Notes under the pieces: model-generated | Seen by the model: the letters and a program-made list of their open reading frames with translations, nothing else | Databases searched by the model: none | Told to the model about the DNA's origin: nothing | Assembly: GCF_019112545.1 (NCBI RefSeq) | Contig: NW_025064889.1 | Location: 1,013,654-1,077,653 of the forward strand | Reading direction: 5' to 3' | Source of the DNA: Guyanagaster necrorhizus | Lineage: Eukaryota > Basidiomycota > Agaricomycetes > Agaricales > Physalacriaceae | DNA: 64,000 bases | Translations under genes and position numbers: made by a program | Part shown: positions 34,931 to 46,002 of the stretch, one piece after another | How the letters are laid out: the number at the start of each line of letters is the position of its first letter | How positions within the stretch are numbered: position 1 is the first letter of the stretch

Positions 34931-36793
34931 TGTATAGTAGAATTTTGGGTAATTTCATGTGTCAAGATCTCGGGTTGGTATTCTTGTTGTTATCATATGT
35001 ACAATATACGTTATTTTGTTAATCTCTTCCTAACTCAGTCTATTCTCCAGGTTGATTTCCGAGGTATACCGACAAAGCGCTCACCAAGCGCTTGAAAGCT
35101 AAGACGGTCAATGGGTTCAATAGACCTCATCATCTCCTGAAGAAAAATTCGTAAAGTATGGTATCAGAGGCAGCAGTGCAATCATGAAATCACAAGTCTT
35201 CTGAGCTAACACAGAGAGTGATAGCTTCACAGGTGTTTTATATACATTTGCGAGTGCCGCGCTGCTGTCATGTCCAGTCTGTTGTTTTCGTATTATAGAT
35301 GAGGATATGTATCTGGTTTCACCGATTCTGGACCAGTTTCATGTCAGACAGAAATTCCCGCAACCATCAGAAAAGAAGAGAGGATATTCCTATGTATTCA
35401 CAAATCTCCTCTGATTCTGGAAACTTGATAAATATCTGGAGAGGTATCAATAAAGTCTACAACAACTCAGAGAGAAAGCTAGGGTATTTACATCTCATCT
35501 GCTGATTGGGCATGCCGTCTGTTGACAGTCCCGTCTTTGCAAGTATGTCTGCACCAGCATGCGATAGTGGAAGTTGTGATTCCAAAAGTTGAGATTGAGT
35601 CCAGCTTCTGGTTTGAGTTCAACGGCATAATCCACTACAAGCTAGAGTCTAAAATAATACGACTGAGAAATCAGAAAAGTCCGATGGTGCTTCTTGGAGC
35701 GAAAAGATGCAGAAATTAGTTAGAGAGGCAAAGAATCTCAGAATCAATATAGTTTTGACGAGAGCTCGTCTATCACTGGCCAGATCACTCATGTCGGATG
35801 GTCGATCAACTACTAATTGGTCGACATATCGATCACAATAGAAAAGTAGCCATGATGGCATTCTGAAACTATAGAAAGCTGCATAATGAGATATTGAGCA
35901 TCCCAGGCTACTTGTAGCGGTGTCAGAGATGCAGCACCGGCAGTATGGCTATTATCTGTTCGATTAATGTCCTCGAAACGCCACAGGAAGACGTTTTCCA
36001 CGTGGAGAAATTATGAAAATCATGGAGTTAAACAACATTGGGCGATTCCTAGACAAGATCATGCCGTCAAGAAAGGATGAGAAAAGACATGGCCACCAGT
36101 ATTTCAGTGGAGTATCGGCAAAGGAGCGAGAATTTCACAAGCGAAAATTGTTGGAAATTTGACGACAAGATTTTTCCCAGACAGAAATTGAGAGGAAGCG
36201 GTATCACTTTTCTGGAGTGAGGCAACTTCGAGGCAGGTATCCAGCGGCCTTTAATCGCCTGCTCTGCCGTCTCTTCGAATGTTGCTGCTTCTTGGACAGC
36301 TGAGATGAGTGTTAATGGTTGGGGTGTTAGCCGCGGCTGTACAGAGGGGTATTATCACTCTGTCTGTGATTAAGGCATCTACAGGATTCCTGCATATCCC
36401 TTCCAAGTCTATTCATCTGGCTTCGAATATCTCTTCCTTGTCCTTCAGCTGAGTCATCCTGATAGATATCTATGTATTGGCGAAGCTTTTTCTGCGTGTC
36501 CTTCAACGATTAAACTCGTCTTACTCAGCATCATCAGTCATCTCCACCACAATTCGATATTTTTTCTTAAGGCTATCTATGTCGCAAGATCATCCGTATG
36601 GCCGAAGTAGCCCAAGTCGACGCCTATTCCAGAGGCCATTCGTGTCCTTGGATGACTCAGAACTTCATATTCTAATGGGTCAAGGTAGTTCGTCAACGAT
36701 GTCTATAAAACTGCGAGAGCTGCACTGATATTTCTCCAGCTGGAAAGTGCACAATAACGTCCGCAATTGCATCTGACACCGATACCTCTATGT
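34931..36793. other. Intergenic stretch, no supported gene
   Basis: About 1.9 kb of AT-richer sequence with only short open frames. The frame at 36477-36728 is open but unassigned. Nothing here supports an RNA gene or mobile element. Confidence 0.45.
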
Positions 36794-37468
36794 ATGGGTA
36801 TGCATGGTTGCAGGCTTTACCATACTAGAAAGCTGACAGGCTCAAGTTTCCAATCGCACAGCCGTCATCAGTTTGTAGCTAAACCTGACCAAGTCCACAC
36901 GACCGCCGATTCATTCTTGGCCACCTATCAGCATGAGCACGAGATTTGGATGGTTCTTAAGCACTCCGACTCGGCATCGACATTTACCGTCTTCGATGCT
37001 GCTGACGCGGGTCACAGCGCGAACGAACTTCTCCAGTCTTCGCCTACGGCGCAAACTGTCAGAATTATGAAGACCCATAGTAAGGTGACGATTCCGAACA
37101 CCGAGAAGACTGCAGGTGCGCCAGTAGGGTTGGTCTTATTCTTCAAGGTCAAACCCGGAAAGGCCGACGCAGTGCGCGAACTTATCTTTGTAAGTTTTCC
37201 CATCAGATCCAAGCGAAATTTATAAATTGATCTTCTTAGTCTGCTATCTTTTCCCTTCGTCGAAGAGGAAGAGAAAACTCTGATTTGGTTCGGTTTGGAG
37301 TATCCTGACACCCCAGGTCATTTCGGAACTGAATTCCCGACTTCTTCACAGACAAAGGAAGAAAGATCCATGCAACTGGAAAGGCTGCGCAGGCGGTACA
37401 GGCTTTAACTGACTGCCGATGTCACGGAGGTTGATGTCGTCGCAATGAAGATCGCGGTTCAGATCTAG
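36794..37468 (+). pseudogene. Decayed ABM-like (Dabb/monooxygenase-fold) gene
   Basis: Sequence from HQFVAKPDQVHTTADSF onward resembles small fungal proteins with a ferredoxin-like antibiotic-biosynthesis-monooxygenase (ABM) fold: HEIWMVLKH, GLVLFFKVKPGKADAVREL, EEEEKTLIWFGLEYPDTPGHFGT, FFTDKGRKIHATGKAAQAVQAL, LTADVTEVDVVAMKI and a stop at 37466-37468. These blocks lie in different frames. An intron with GTAAGT and TTAG ends is plausible after RELIF. After it a TTTT (37249-37252) throws the frame before FVEEEE, a second shift lies around 37331-37338, and a tandem ACTG (37408-37415) shifts it again. The intervals are too short for introns. Start position is uncertain. Sequencing error is the main alternative. 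Confidence 0.6.
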
Positions 37469-37836
37469 GGAAGGCATTCATTAGCGAGCACATGAACTTC
37501 TTACATACGTATACGTAAATGGCGTCCCGTCTATTCAATTATGAACTTTTTTGACCGTACACATTATACAAGAGCAGCCGCGAATAAAAATACGCAGCGG
37601 TACTTTCAACCCTTCATATCTACGAGCATCGCATGTGCTGCGGGTTCAGTCCAGACTGTTTGTAATCCATCATGATATAGGTCCAATCAATGTTGACCCA
37701 TAGGGTATATTAATCAGAATGAGCGCTATCTATCTGCTATCAACTGATGCCAGCTTGCTCATATCACCATTAAACACCATCGGAGAATAGGGACTTAAAA
37801 AGTACCAGGTAGAATGCTAACGAGATTGTCTATTCG

Positions 37837-38422
37837 TCAATATATGCAGAGATTTGGTATATTGTCCAAGTAATATGAAAGGAAGATTGTCTAGAGGGCG
37901 GCACGCTGGGAAAGGTTTGAGTCGATGACAAAGGTAGCATGGGTGACAGATGGCTTACGTTCTTGTAGTCGCGTTTATTATACAAGACACCGCCAGGGGT
38001 AGCAGGGGCAGCCACGGGCGAGCGCTTTTTCTTGGTGCTGGTGTACGATGCCGTCGAGGGGCAGTAGCTATTGGATGACGTGCATTGTCCAGTGGTCTGT
38101 GGGCATTAAGCGAAAATAAAAGTATGGTGAACAATCAGTGATACCTTATGGTATGTGCAGGCGTTGCTCCCCGTGCCTTTGCCGTTGTAGAACCTACGAA
38201 CATGTTAGATGGATTCTAGAAGGCTCTCTCTCCGACATACGTGCATCCAAAGTAGTCGCCGGAGAAGGGAGGGCTGTCGCACTTGCCCGACACTTGTCCA
38301 TGTCCCTGTGAGTCGTATTCTGGGCACACGTAACCAGTGTAGGGGGTACTGGACGGTTTGGCAAGGGCGGGGCCAGCGATCATGGCAAAGACGGCGACAA
38401 AGGAGACGACAGAGAAGCGCAT
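37837..38422 (-). CDS. Small secreted cysteine-rich protein
   Basis: Start MRFSVVSFVAVFAMIAGPALA is a textbook signal peptide, cleaved before KPSSTPYTG. The mature region carries six cysteines (GYVC, SGKC, FGC, NAC, GQC, SYC) over about 65 residues. Two introns keep frame: one after GCT joining FYNGKGTGSNACTYHK, and one before TTGQCTSSNSYC. A KKKR then PVAAPATPGG and an NKR site offer Kex2-type cleavage. A third intron after DYKN would end the protein as LDNIPNLCIY with the stop at 37837-37839; if it is retained the frame runs to 37830. The even number of cysteines suggests three disulfides. Effector or cell-wall roles are possible but not shown. Confidence 0.7.
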
Positions 38423-39045
38423 TGCTATTGTTAAGGAGAGTGTTTGTTAAAGAATGTGGTGGGTTGATGTGCTCAAGAAATTCTCTACTTCTTGGGGGAA
38501 AAGACAAAGAGAGAGGTAGGTATCTGTGGTAATTTTTTGTTTATAAATAATCCAGACCAAGGACGTATTGTTGAACCGGTTGCAAATTGGGTTATTACTT
38601 AACGTTCTCCGAAACACGCGCGTGATGCATGGTAGTAACTCATTCTTCCCCGGATCCTCTTCAACTGTAGAACAACGCCATTCTTCAAGCCGGTAGTACC
38701 GCCAGCACACATAATTTTCTAGTAGAAATCTCAGAGGAAGGAAAGTCATTCGTGCGTACTTGTTCCAGAAAGAGCTTGAGATATCTGATCCATCAGATTC
38801 GGACAAACCGCGTGAAGGTTACAGATCGGGCCTTTCTGCCGGGAATGTATAGCCGTGATTGGAGTGGGCCAGCGTAACTGACAAGGTCTTGTTCTCCAGG
38901 TTCCCCATTCCGTTTTGAAGAGATGTTGTTCTTAGAACAATTGTAGAGCTCCAAACGTCGGCGTGAAGGAGGGAATATAATTTTCCATTGATGACCCTGT
39001 AGAATAGATCCCTACGCATATGAATCAACACGTTAATTGCTTGTT
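38423..39045. other. Intergenic stretch with unassigned open frames
   Basis: Minus-strand frames at 38447-38806 and 38819-39049 are open and could be joined near 38810. They carry no motif I recognise, so I do not call a gene. Confidence 0.35.
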
Positions 39046-42000
39046 TCACGCTGGCACCTCCCGCAAAAGCTCTCGCGCTAAACCTCCGGCAGTTAAAACG
39101 CCCTGTTCTTCTTCGCTTAAACCTTCAGTTATCATCATAGATCTAGACTTCGTAAGTATAAGAAGCACGACGTAGAAGGAATGACCTTACTCCAGTCTGG
39201 ATATGTAATTTCCATCCATTTCAATGTTCAGGTCTGGACCAATATACCTATACGTTGAATAATGAACGATCAGTACAAGTTATCTCAGTTAAGACGCGGC
39301 GTACAACTTGTTCCTTAGGGCAAACTGCAAGAAACCCTTCCAATAAGGATCCTGCCCCATGAGCTGTGCATTGCCGATGACGATCAATAGCTCCTTTGCT
39401 CGCGTGATACTGACATTCATCCTGCACCCCTCGGTCTCGATCAAGCCGTAAGGGATACTCGCAGTTCTACTCACCTTTTCCTCTCATGGATAAGACCCAG
39501 GCCCTTCTCACTGTCCTCCGCTATAAATCTCGTCCTTGCTCGTACACAAGAGAGTATGATTACCCTCATCTCCCTTCCTTGATAATCCTGCGCCACGACG
39601 TCAGGACCTGACCAGTGCTGCGGTATTCTTCCGTACCTCGACACATCCAACGTCAACTTTACCTAATCCTTCCTTCCGCAGTCTCTCCCGCAACTTCCAA
39701 ACCTGTTCGCGCCAAGGGGCCATCACTCCTATATGCCTCAGAGCAATAGGTGGTACCGACATAGCCCCTTCGGCCAACAGACCTTTGATGGTACTCACCA
39801 CGAGGTCTATCTCGCCTGTGTTATACCAAGTCTCTCGCTATTCGTCCGTGAATAAGAAATAAATGAATAAACAGAATTAACGCACCTCGTCGATACACTC
39901 TTCCAAACTCGTGCTTCCAATGAACGTCAGCGGGATCTTGACATTCGGAAGCCCGGACCACACTACGACACCGTTTCCGTGTGCACATGGCTCCAATGTG
40001 TCATTGTAGAACAACGCAGATGGGGGCATCAGGATCGCCGAATGGCTTCGGTAATTCTAAGATCATCTCGGTTTAACCTGGTCTGACAGTACAAGGCTGC
40101 GAGACAAACGACAGACCTTGACAAGATTGACAAATGGTCTATGAACCGAGGATTGTTCATTTGTATACAATGGGCGTTCAAACAGACGTTCGAGGAGCGA
40201 GATGTCGAGATTGTTCGAGCGGCAATGATCAGAGAATATAATTGGGCCCACTTCATGAAACAATGTCTGTTAATATATTGTCCGTCGAAAAATAAGGGAG
40301 CACACACGTTGATTCGGGTCTCCACATAGCACCAACTGAGGAGTCATGCTAGCATCTGACGGCGTCTGGTCTTCTGGACAGGAGAATGGAAGAACGACCG
40401 ATATCGGAACCAGTAGTTCAGGCTCAGACCCTTGTGCAGCCTGAAGAAAAAATCTGATCCCCAGCAATGAACATAAGGGAAAAAAATGCACCTCGTCAAT
40501 CAGGAGATGACTCCAGTGTGGTTTAATCGAACGGGCGCGAGTAGGGTGTATGACATTGACAATGGAATGCTCCAACTCTCCCAGCACACTGTTCGTGCAG
40601 CGGGCGCCGGTTAAAATTCCAGCGTCTAAACACGAAGTCACCACAACTTTGCAGCGCATGAGGATCTTGAGGGATGGTATCGAAAACTTATCATTTTCTA
40701 CGTCTTTGAGAAAAAAGTTAGGAGTGGTTAGATGACGGGACGAGCGAGGGAAACATACAGCAAAATTGTCGGATGGAATCAGGGACTTCAGCAAAGGTTC
40801 GATTTTGATCATTGAGACGGAAGAGTTCGTCAGGTTTGAGCACTTTGCCGAGTCGTTCTGCAAGGGTATCGGTAGCAGGGTTCGACGGAGCGCAAACGAG
40901 AACGTGGGCGTCAGGTTGGACACGAAGAATTTGATGGACTATTTCTACTACGGTTCTAAGATAAGGAAGATATAAATAACCAATAAAATTGAATGGGTGG
41001 GAAAACTCGCCTAGTTTTACCGGTACCAGGAGGTCCCCTAATGAGAAATGGGACCGGGGATTGATATGAAGAGACAAGCAAGGCTGCGAGCTAATCAGAT
41101 AATGCCATTAGCCAGTCAAATGAGTTATAATGATCATAGATACCCGCTGTTCACTATTCAAACCTTTATCGATCCAGTTTTCTTTCAGCGGCGATGTAGT
41201 GGCCCTCGTCCGAGGTGACTTATTAATATGTTCAACCTCGGGAAATAGCCACTGATGAAAAAATAAACGAGTTTTGTTATTATTTGAGTTCAGCGCTTCG
41301 GCCATGATATTAGTCGCCACATTCATCCTAATGAATGGGCGCGCACTGGGCATGAAAGAGACATTGAATGACAGATCGAACGAGTCATCCGGGGTGAAAA
41401 CAGGAAAACCATCTTCGATGGCACGGCCAAAAACCGGCGGGATATAAACCTGCATGTGATACTTCAATCCAGGGCAAAAGAAATCTACGACGTTGGATGA
41501 GCATGTCAAAGTCGTCTGGGACCAAGACACGTACGAACGAACCCTTCTCTCTTTCGAAGGGTGAGAACGCGGGCCTCAAAGGCCCGCCCAGTACCCCTCT
41601 TCTTCTTAACGAGGACCTGCCTCAGATAAATCAAGTCACCTACTTCAAGATGAGGATGGTTTTCACGTATGCCGGAAACCACCAAAGAAAATTGGGACTC
41701 CTTCCAATCTATGACGCGCACGCCCATTTTCCATAGCACGATCTGTTCTTTATCAGCAGTGACCTGGTCAAGCTCCCATGCCAGGAGAGTGTTCCAATGC
41801 TCGCGATATCTCTCAACAGTAAGTCCTTGCAATTGCAGGGTAGGCTCGGGAGGGGCAAAGGACAGGAGATCAGGGTGATATGCATCGTTGAGTGTATCAA
41901 TCATATAGTTTGGACAAATTTCGCGACAGTAAGAGGGGGAAGGGAATATTGGTAATGGGGGGAGGGCTTCGAAGTGATGCGGCTGCTGTTGAATGTCTCG

Positions 42001-42527
42001 AAGATATTGAGGTACAAAGACGTCCGCCTACGAAATTTCATAAGCCTACCATTCCCGCTCAAAGATAAAAGACACACATATTTGTCAAGAGGTAAAGACT
42101 TCACATCTGATGACGACGTGGTAGGTGAGGTCATTCCGTGTTCCTCAAGGGTCTGCTTAATCTTAGCGCCTCGTTCTTGCTCGCGTTTCCGCCTCGTCCG
42201 ATGTCTTCTAGATTCAGGTGGCTGTTTGATAGAAACACCAGAAGTGGTAGCCTCCGTCGTTCGGAGGATTCCGCCGAGAAGATCTTGAGGTGAGCTATGT
42301 CCTGGTAAAGGTGCCAGTCGTCCCTTCCAGTAGACATCGACAAGGCTAGGGTCCTGGGCAGCTACTGGAGACGAAGGTAGGGCACTAGGATTCAAAGGCA
42401 AGACACCAGAAGGGGCCATCCATCCATTTATATAGTTGGTATGTCCGTTTCGAAAGTAAGTTGGCGGATGCACTGGTAGTTGGGCGAAAGGAAAATGATA
42501 ACCATCGGAGAAGAAAGGTGAAGGCAT
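39046..42527 (-). CDS. MOV10/SDE3/Armitage-like superfamily 1 RNA helicase
   Basis: UPF1-like SF1 helicase of the MOV10/SDE3/Armitage clade, known in other organisms for RNA silencing and mRNA control. The start MPSPFFSDGYHFPF at 42527 opens a Pro-rich N-terminal region, followed by an OB/barrel-like part (ENHPHLEVGDLIYLRQ, PFIRMNVATN). Helicase motifs in order: NSEQR, the P-loop GPPGTGKT, VLVCAPSNPATDTLAERL, IDE-AAQGSEPELLVPI (DEAA, across an intron), LVLCGDPNQLGPIIFS, VMAPWREQVWKLRERL, VEDYQGREMRVIILSC and NVSITRAKELLIVIGN. Two further 3' introns give a C-terminus ending ARELLREVPA at 39046. All splices keep frame. The intron right after the P-loop (40956-41010) begins with GC. A role in silencing here is inferred from the family only. 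Confidence 0.87.
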
Positions 42528-42953
42528 CTTTTGTAGAGGTGCTTCACAAGGTTATAAAAGGTGTTTTAGAGCATATATACAGAGAAATTGACTTGCAAGA
42601 ACAGCGACTGGGGAGCCTGCAAGTCAAAGTTCAAGATAACAGGCCCACGTGGTAACCTCGTTGTCGATCAAGTACAACAAGCGCCCACAATAATCACTTT
42701 AGACGCCTCTTAGAGGGATAGAACACTGAATTGCTTGCAGCGATATGTGATAAAGGACAAATGCTTAGAACGCTGTCAACGACACGCATCAAAGGGGATA
42801 GGAAATAAGACTTTATATGTCACGGAGCATCAGGATACAGACGTACAAATAGTGAGTGAAACTGAGATGAGATGTATGCTACGATGAAGACACAGTGAAA
42901 ACAAAAAGAAAAAAAGACACAAATAAAGCGAGGATGAGCAATACGCTAATCAC
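42528..42953. other. Intergenic spacer between two minus-strand genes
   Basis: Holds the terminator of the DEF1-like gene and the promoter of the helicase. I see no other feature. Confidence 0.5.
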
Positions 42954-45900
42954 TTACTGCCAGTACCGACCCTGGCCCTGATAGTAGAAGCTCGCATCGT
43001 TCTGACCTTGCTGGGGGTACAAATGCCCTTGAGGCCCGCCCTGCTGATGATGGGCGCTCTGTTGAGGCCCACCAACGCCAGCACTGACACCTCCGCCAAA
43101 CCTGACACCACCGTAGAACCCTTGACCCTGTGGACCGCCCTGTCCAGCCTGTCCCTGTCCTTGTCCCTGCTGCTGTCCTTGTTGTTGCTGCTGGACGCCA
43201 CCTCGGGCAGAACCGACACCGACATCCTTAGGAGCATATGGCTTATATGCGTTCTCGGGGGATCCTGCTCCACGGGCAGATGCCCCTCCAGCACCGCTTC
43301 CCATAAATCCTTGTCCGGCACCACCGCCGTACAGTTGCTTTCCATAGTCGCCGCCGAGACTGTGCTGCTGATGCGAATAGTCATCGTAGCCCGCAGTTTG
43401 CTGGTACAGAGTCTGTCCATATGGATTGCTCTGGGGCTGCACGCCGACATTACCACCAGGACCAGGCTGCTTCGTCACAGGACTCGGAGCGGAACCGGGA
43501 CCTGGAGGTTGGTACATTGTCGGGTATTTGACAAAGGGCTGAGGGACGCCATACGCATTATTGTATGGAGTGCCATAGTACTGATTCTGGGTGTAAGGGT
43601 TGAAGTAGTATGGGACGGGGGGTGGAGGGTAAGGACCTTGATTCTGAGGCTGGCCAGAGCCCTGTGAAGATGGGTGTTGCTGCGATGTCTGAGCATTGGA
43701 AGGCGGCAGTCCGCCTGCCGTCGATGAAGGTTGCTGCTGAGTGCCCGGCAAGCTTTTGATATCTTCATGGCTGCCCAAGACGTTACGGCCTCCGAAGCCA
43801 GTCTGTTGGTAACTGTCATAGAAACCCTTGACAGAGAATTAGAACTGTGGAAATATGAACGAAAGACATAGACTTACTCTCTGACTATCGGCATAACCGT
43901 AGTCACCTCCTCCAAAGCCTCCAAGGTGAGAAGCTTGTTGGTGTTGGGCTTGACCGACAAGGCCGAAGGAGCCGTAGTTATCCTGAGTTTGTTGGGCTGG
44001 GGGAGTGGGTGCATGGAAGTATGGTGTTGACGCGTCGGTCTGCCTGAAGTAGGCAGAGTGCGCCGCAGCAGATGACGGCTGCGGTTGTGGTGGTGACTGG
44101 TTTTGCTGAGGCTCGAGGTGGGTCGGAAGACCATGCTGCGAGTATTGGTGAAGCGATTGCTGTTGCAGCTGCTGAGGCAGATGAGATTGGGGGGGTTGTT
44201 GGTGTAGAAGGGGCTGGGATTGAGGGGGTACTTGCGGCGCTTGAGTTACAGTGCTCTGATGAGGTTGCGTGTATGGCTGAAGAGGAGATGTAGCTACATG
44301 AGGTGCCGCCGCTTGGGTTGGAACAGTAGGCTGGGAAACGGACGTCGGAAGGGCGGTGTGCGGGATAGTAACCTTAGGTGAGGAGGATTGGACAGGGAGG
44401 GCCAGCGATTGTTGTGGATAAAGACCGGACCCAAGGGAAGCAGATGTCGGCGGTGGTGCCGCAACGGCAGACGGTTCAGAGGAAATTGTAGGCTGTTGAG
44501 CTGGGGGGGTAGGTGGTGATGGAGGCTCAAGTGCTGGCTGTGTCTCGAGTTCAGGCCTACCAAGTGGTGAGCGACTAAGAATCCATATACCTGAATCAGA
44601 ATACGTACGTAAGGGGATCGAACAAACTTTCTCCGCCAAGGCTCAAACTGCCGAATTGCATGCCAACCTTTTCGACACTGGAGCCGAACGAGCTTGGTAA
44701 GATAACAGGCTGATCACTTTTGTATTTAGCACTGCTACGATGTGTAACAGGCGCTGGTCGGACGGGGGTAGCTGCTGCTTTGGGAGGTATAGGTGAAGGT
44801 ATGGGCTCTGGCTCTGGTACTTTTTCGATCACTGGCTCTGGCGCCTGAATCAGCGCAGGTTCATCGGCGGGAGCCGGGGTTTCCTGTTCGGTTTTTGTCT
44901 CAGCTGGTGGCCATGGTTCTGCGAGTTGCTTCACGGGCGGCTCATCATCCCAGGAAGGCGCCTGAACTGTTGTCGGTTCTTCCCATCCGAGATGCTGAGC
45001 ATCTGGTTCAGGTTCAGGGACGGGAGGTGGAGGCAATGGGGGATTTGCCTGGATGGAAGGTGAGGGTGCCACAGGGGCAGGAGGAGCAGTCACAGGAGCT
45101 GGTGGTAGAGTCGACTTCTCTTGAGGCCTTGACAGCATAATAAAATTACTGTGGTTTATTCTAAAATAAAAGAAGACATACCGTGCGACTTGAGCCCATG
45201 AAAGTTTCGAAGTCGCGGGTATTTTAGAAGGTTTTGATGGGGCTGGACTGGGATTAACCGACGACACTGAGCCGTTGACGTCAGTATCACCGCCCCACGT
45301 CGACGTGGTGCTAGCGCCAGTCCAGGCTGAGCCAGGCGTAGAGACACCTGCAGAAACGCCGGACATATCAGATGAGTCGACCCATGCTGAAGGCGCGGCG
45401 TCGCTGGGTGCCGACGACGCGTCGTGTTGGTCGGTAGCCATCGAAGTCGAGGTCGCTGGCGAAGGTGAGCCATGATGAGTTACAGCAACATGACCATTAG
45501 TGGCGGCGCCTCCTCTGGGAGGACCACCGCGACCACGAGAGCCTCCGCCACGTCCAGGCAGACCACCTCGTCCTCCACGACCGCCCCTGCCCCCACGGAA
45601 ATCACCCCTCGCAGAAACCGACTCTTTCGCTGCATGACTGGGAGCTGGAATTGGTTTCTTTTCCTTTTTCCGGGTGACTGAGCCCCACTGCTCTGCGTGG
45701 CCTGCACAACGGTAGCCTCGAGTATCAGCAAAAAGAAACAAAGAGAAACTGACAAGCAGCGCACCATCGCTAATCCTTGTAGCTGCTAATTGAACGTCTC
45801 CATTAACCTCGCTGAGGAGTGACTGTAGATCTGTGTGAAATATTAAGGACGCGAAAATGGTGAGAAATCGGGGCAATGACAGACCATCGTTTGACCAAGT

Positions 45901-46002
45901 TGGAAAAAGTTCTTGGAGTTGCCGAGCCTTTTCACGGAACTTGTTGTTTTCAGGCTGATCTGAGGGCGGCTGAGCGCGAATTGCAGACTTGTATTGCGAC
46001 AT
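42954..46002 (-). CDS. DEF1: DEF1-like RNA polymerase II degradation factor
   Basis: DEF1 promotes ubiquitin-dependent removal of stalled RNA polymerase II. The start MSQYKSAIRAQPP precedes a CUE ubiquitin-binding domain (KARQLQELFPTWSNDDLQSLL, SEVNGDVQLAATRISDG), encoded by three exons. Then HAEQWGSVTRKKEKKP, an RGG-box segment (RGGRGGRGGRGG), a Ser/Thr-rich region and a Pro-rich stretch. Next comes a very long Gln-, Pro-, Tyr- and Gly-rich C-terminus (QQPPQSHLPQQLQQQ, YYFNPYTQNQYYGTPYNNAY, QQQQQGQQQGQGQGQ). The stop at 42954 follows GQGRYWQ. CUE domain plus low-complexity Gln-rich tail is the DEF1 layout. The RGG box suggests RNA contact, and the tail is prion-like in composition. The family's name is confident in layout; orthology would need a search. 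Confidence 0.8.

Noticed and set aside
38447..39049. Two joinable minus-strand frames downstream of the helicase
   Set aside because: No recognised motif and no strong splice pair; may be chance frames or a relic.
43008..43667. 219-codon plus-strand frame over the DEF1-like tail
   Set aside because: It mirrors the Gln/Gly codon repeats of the minus-strand gene, which explains its length.
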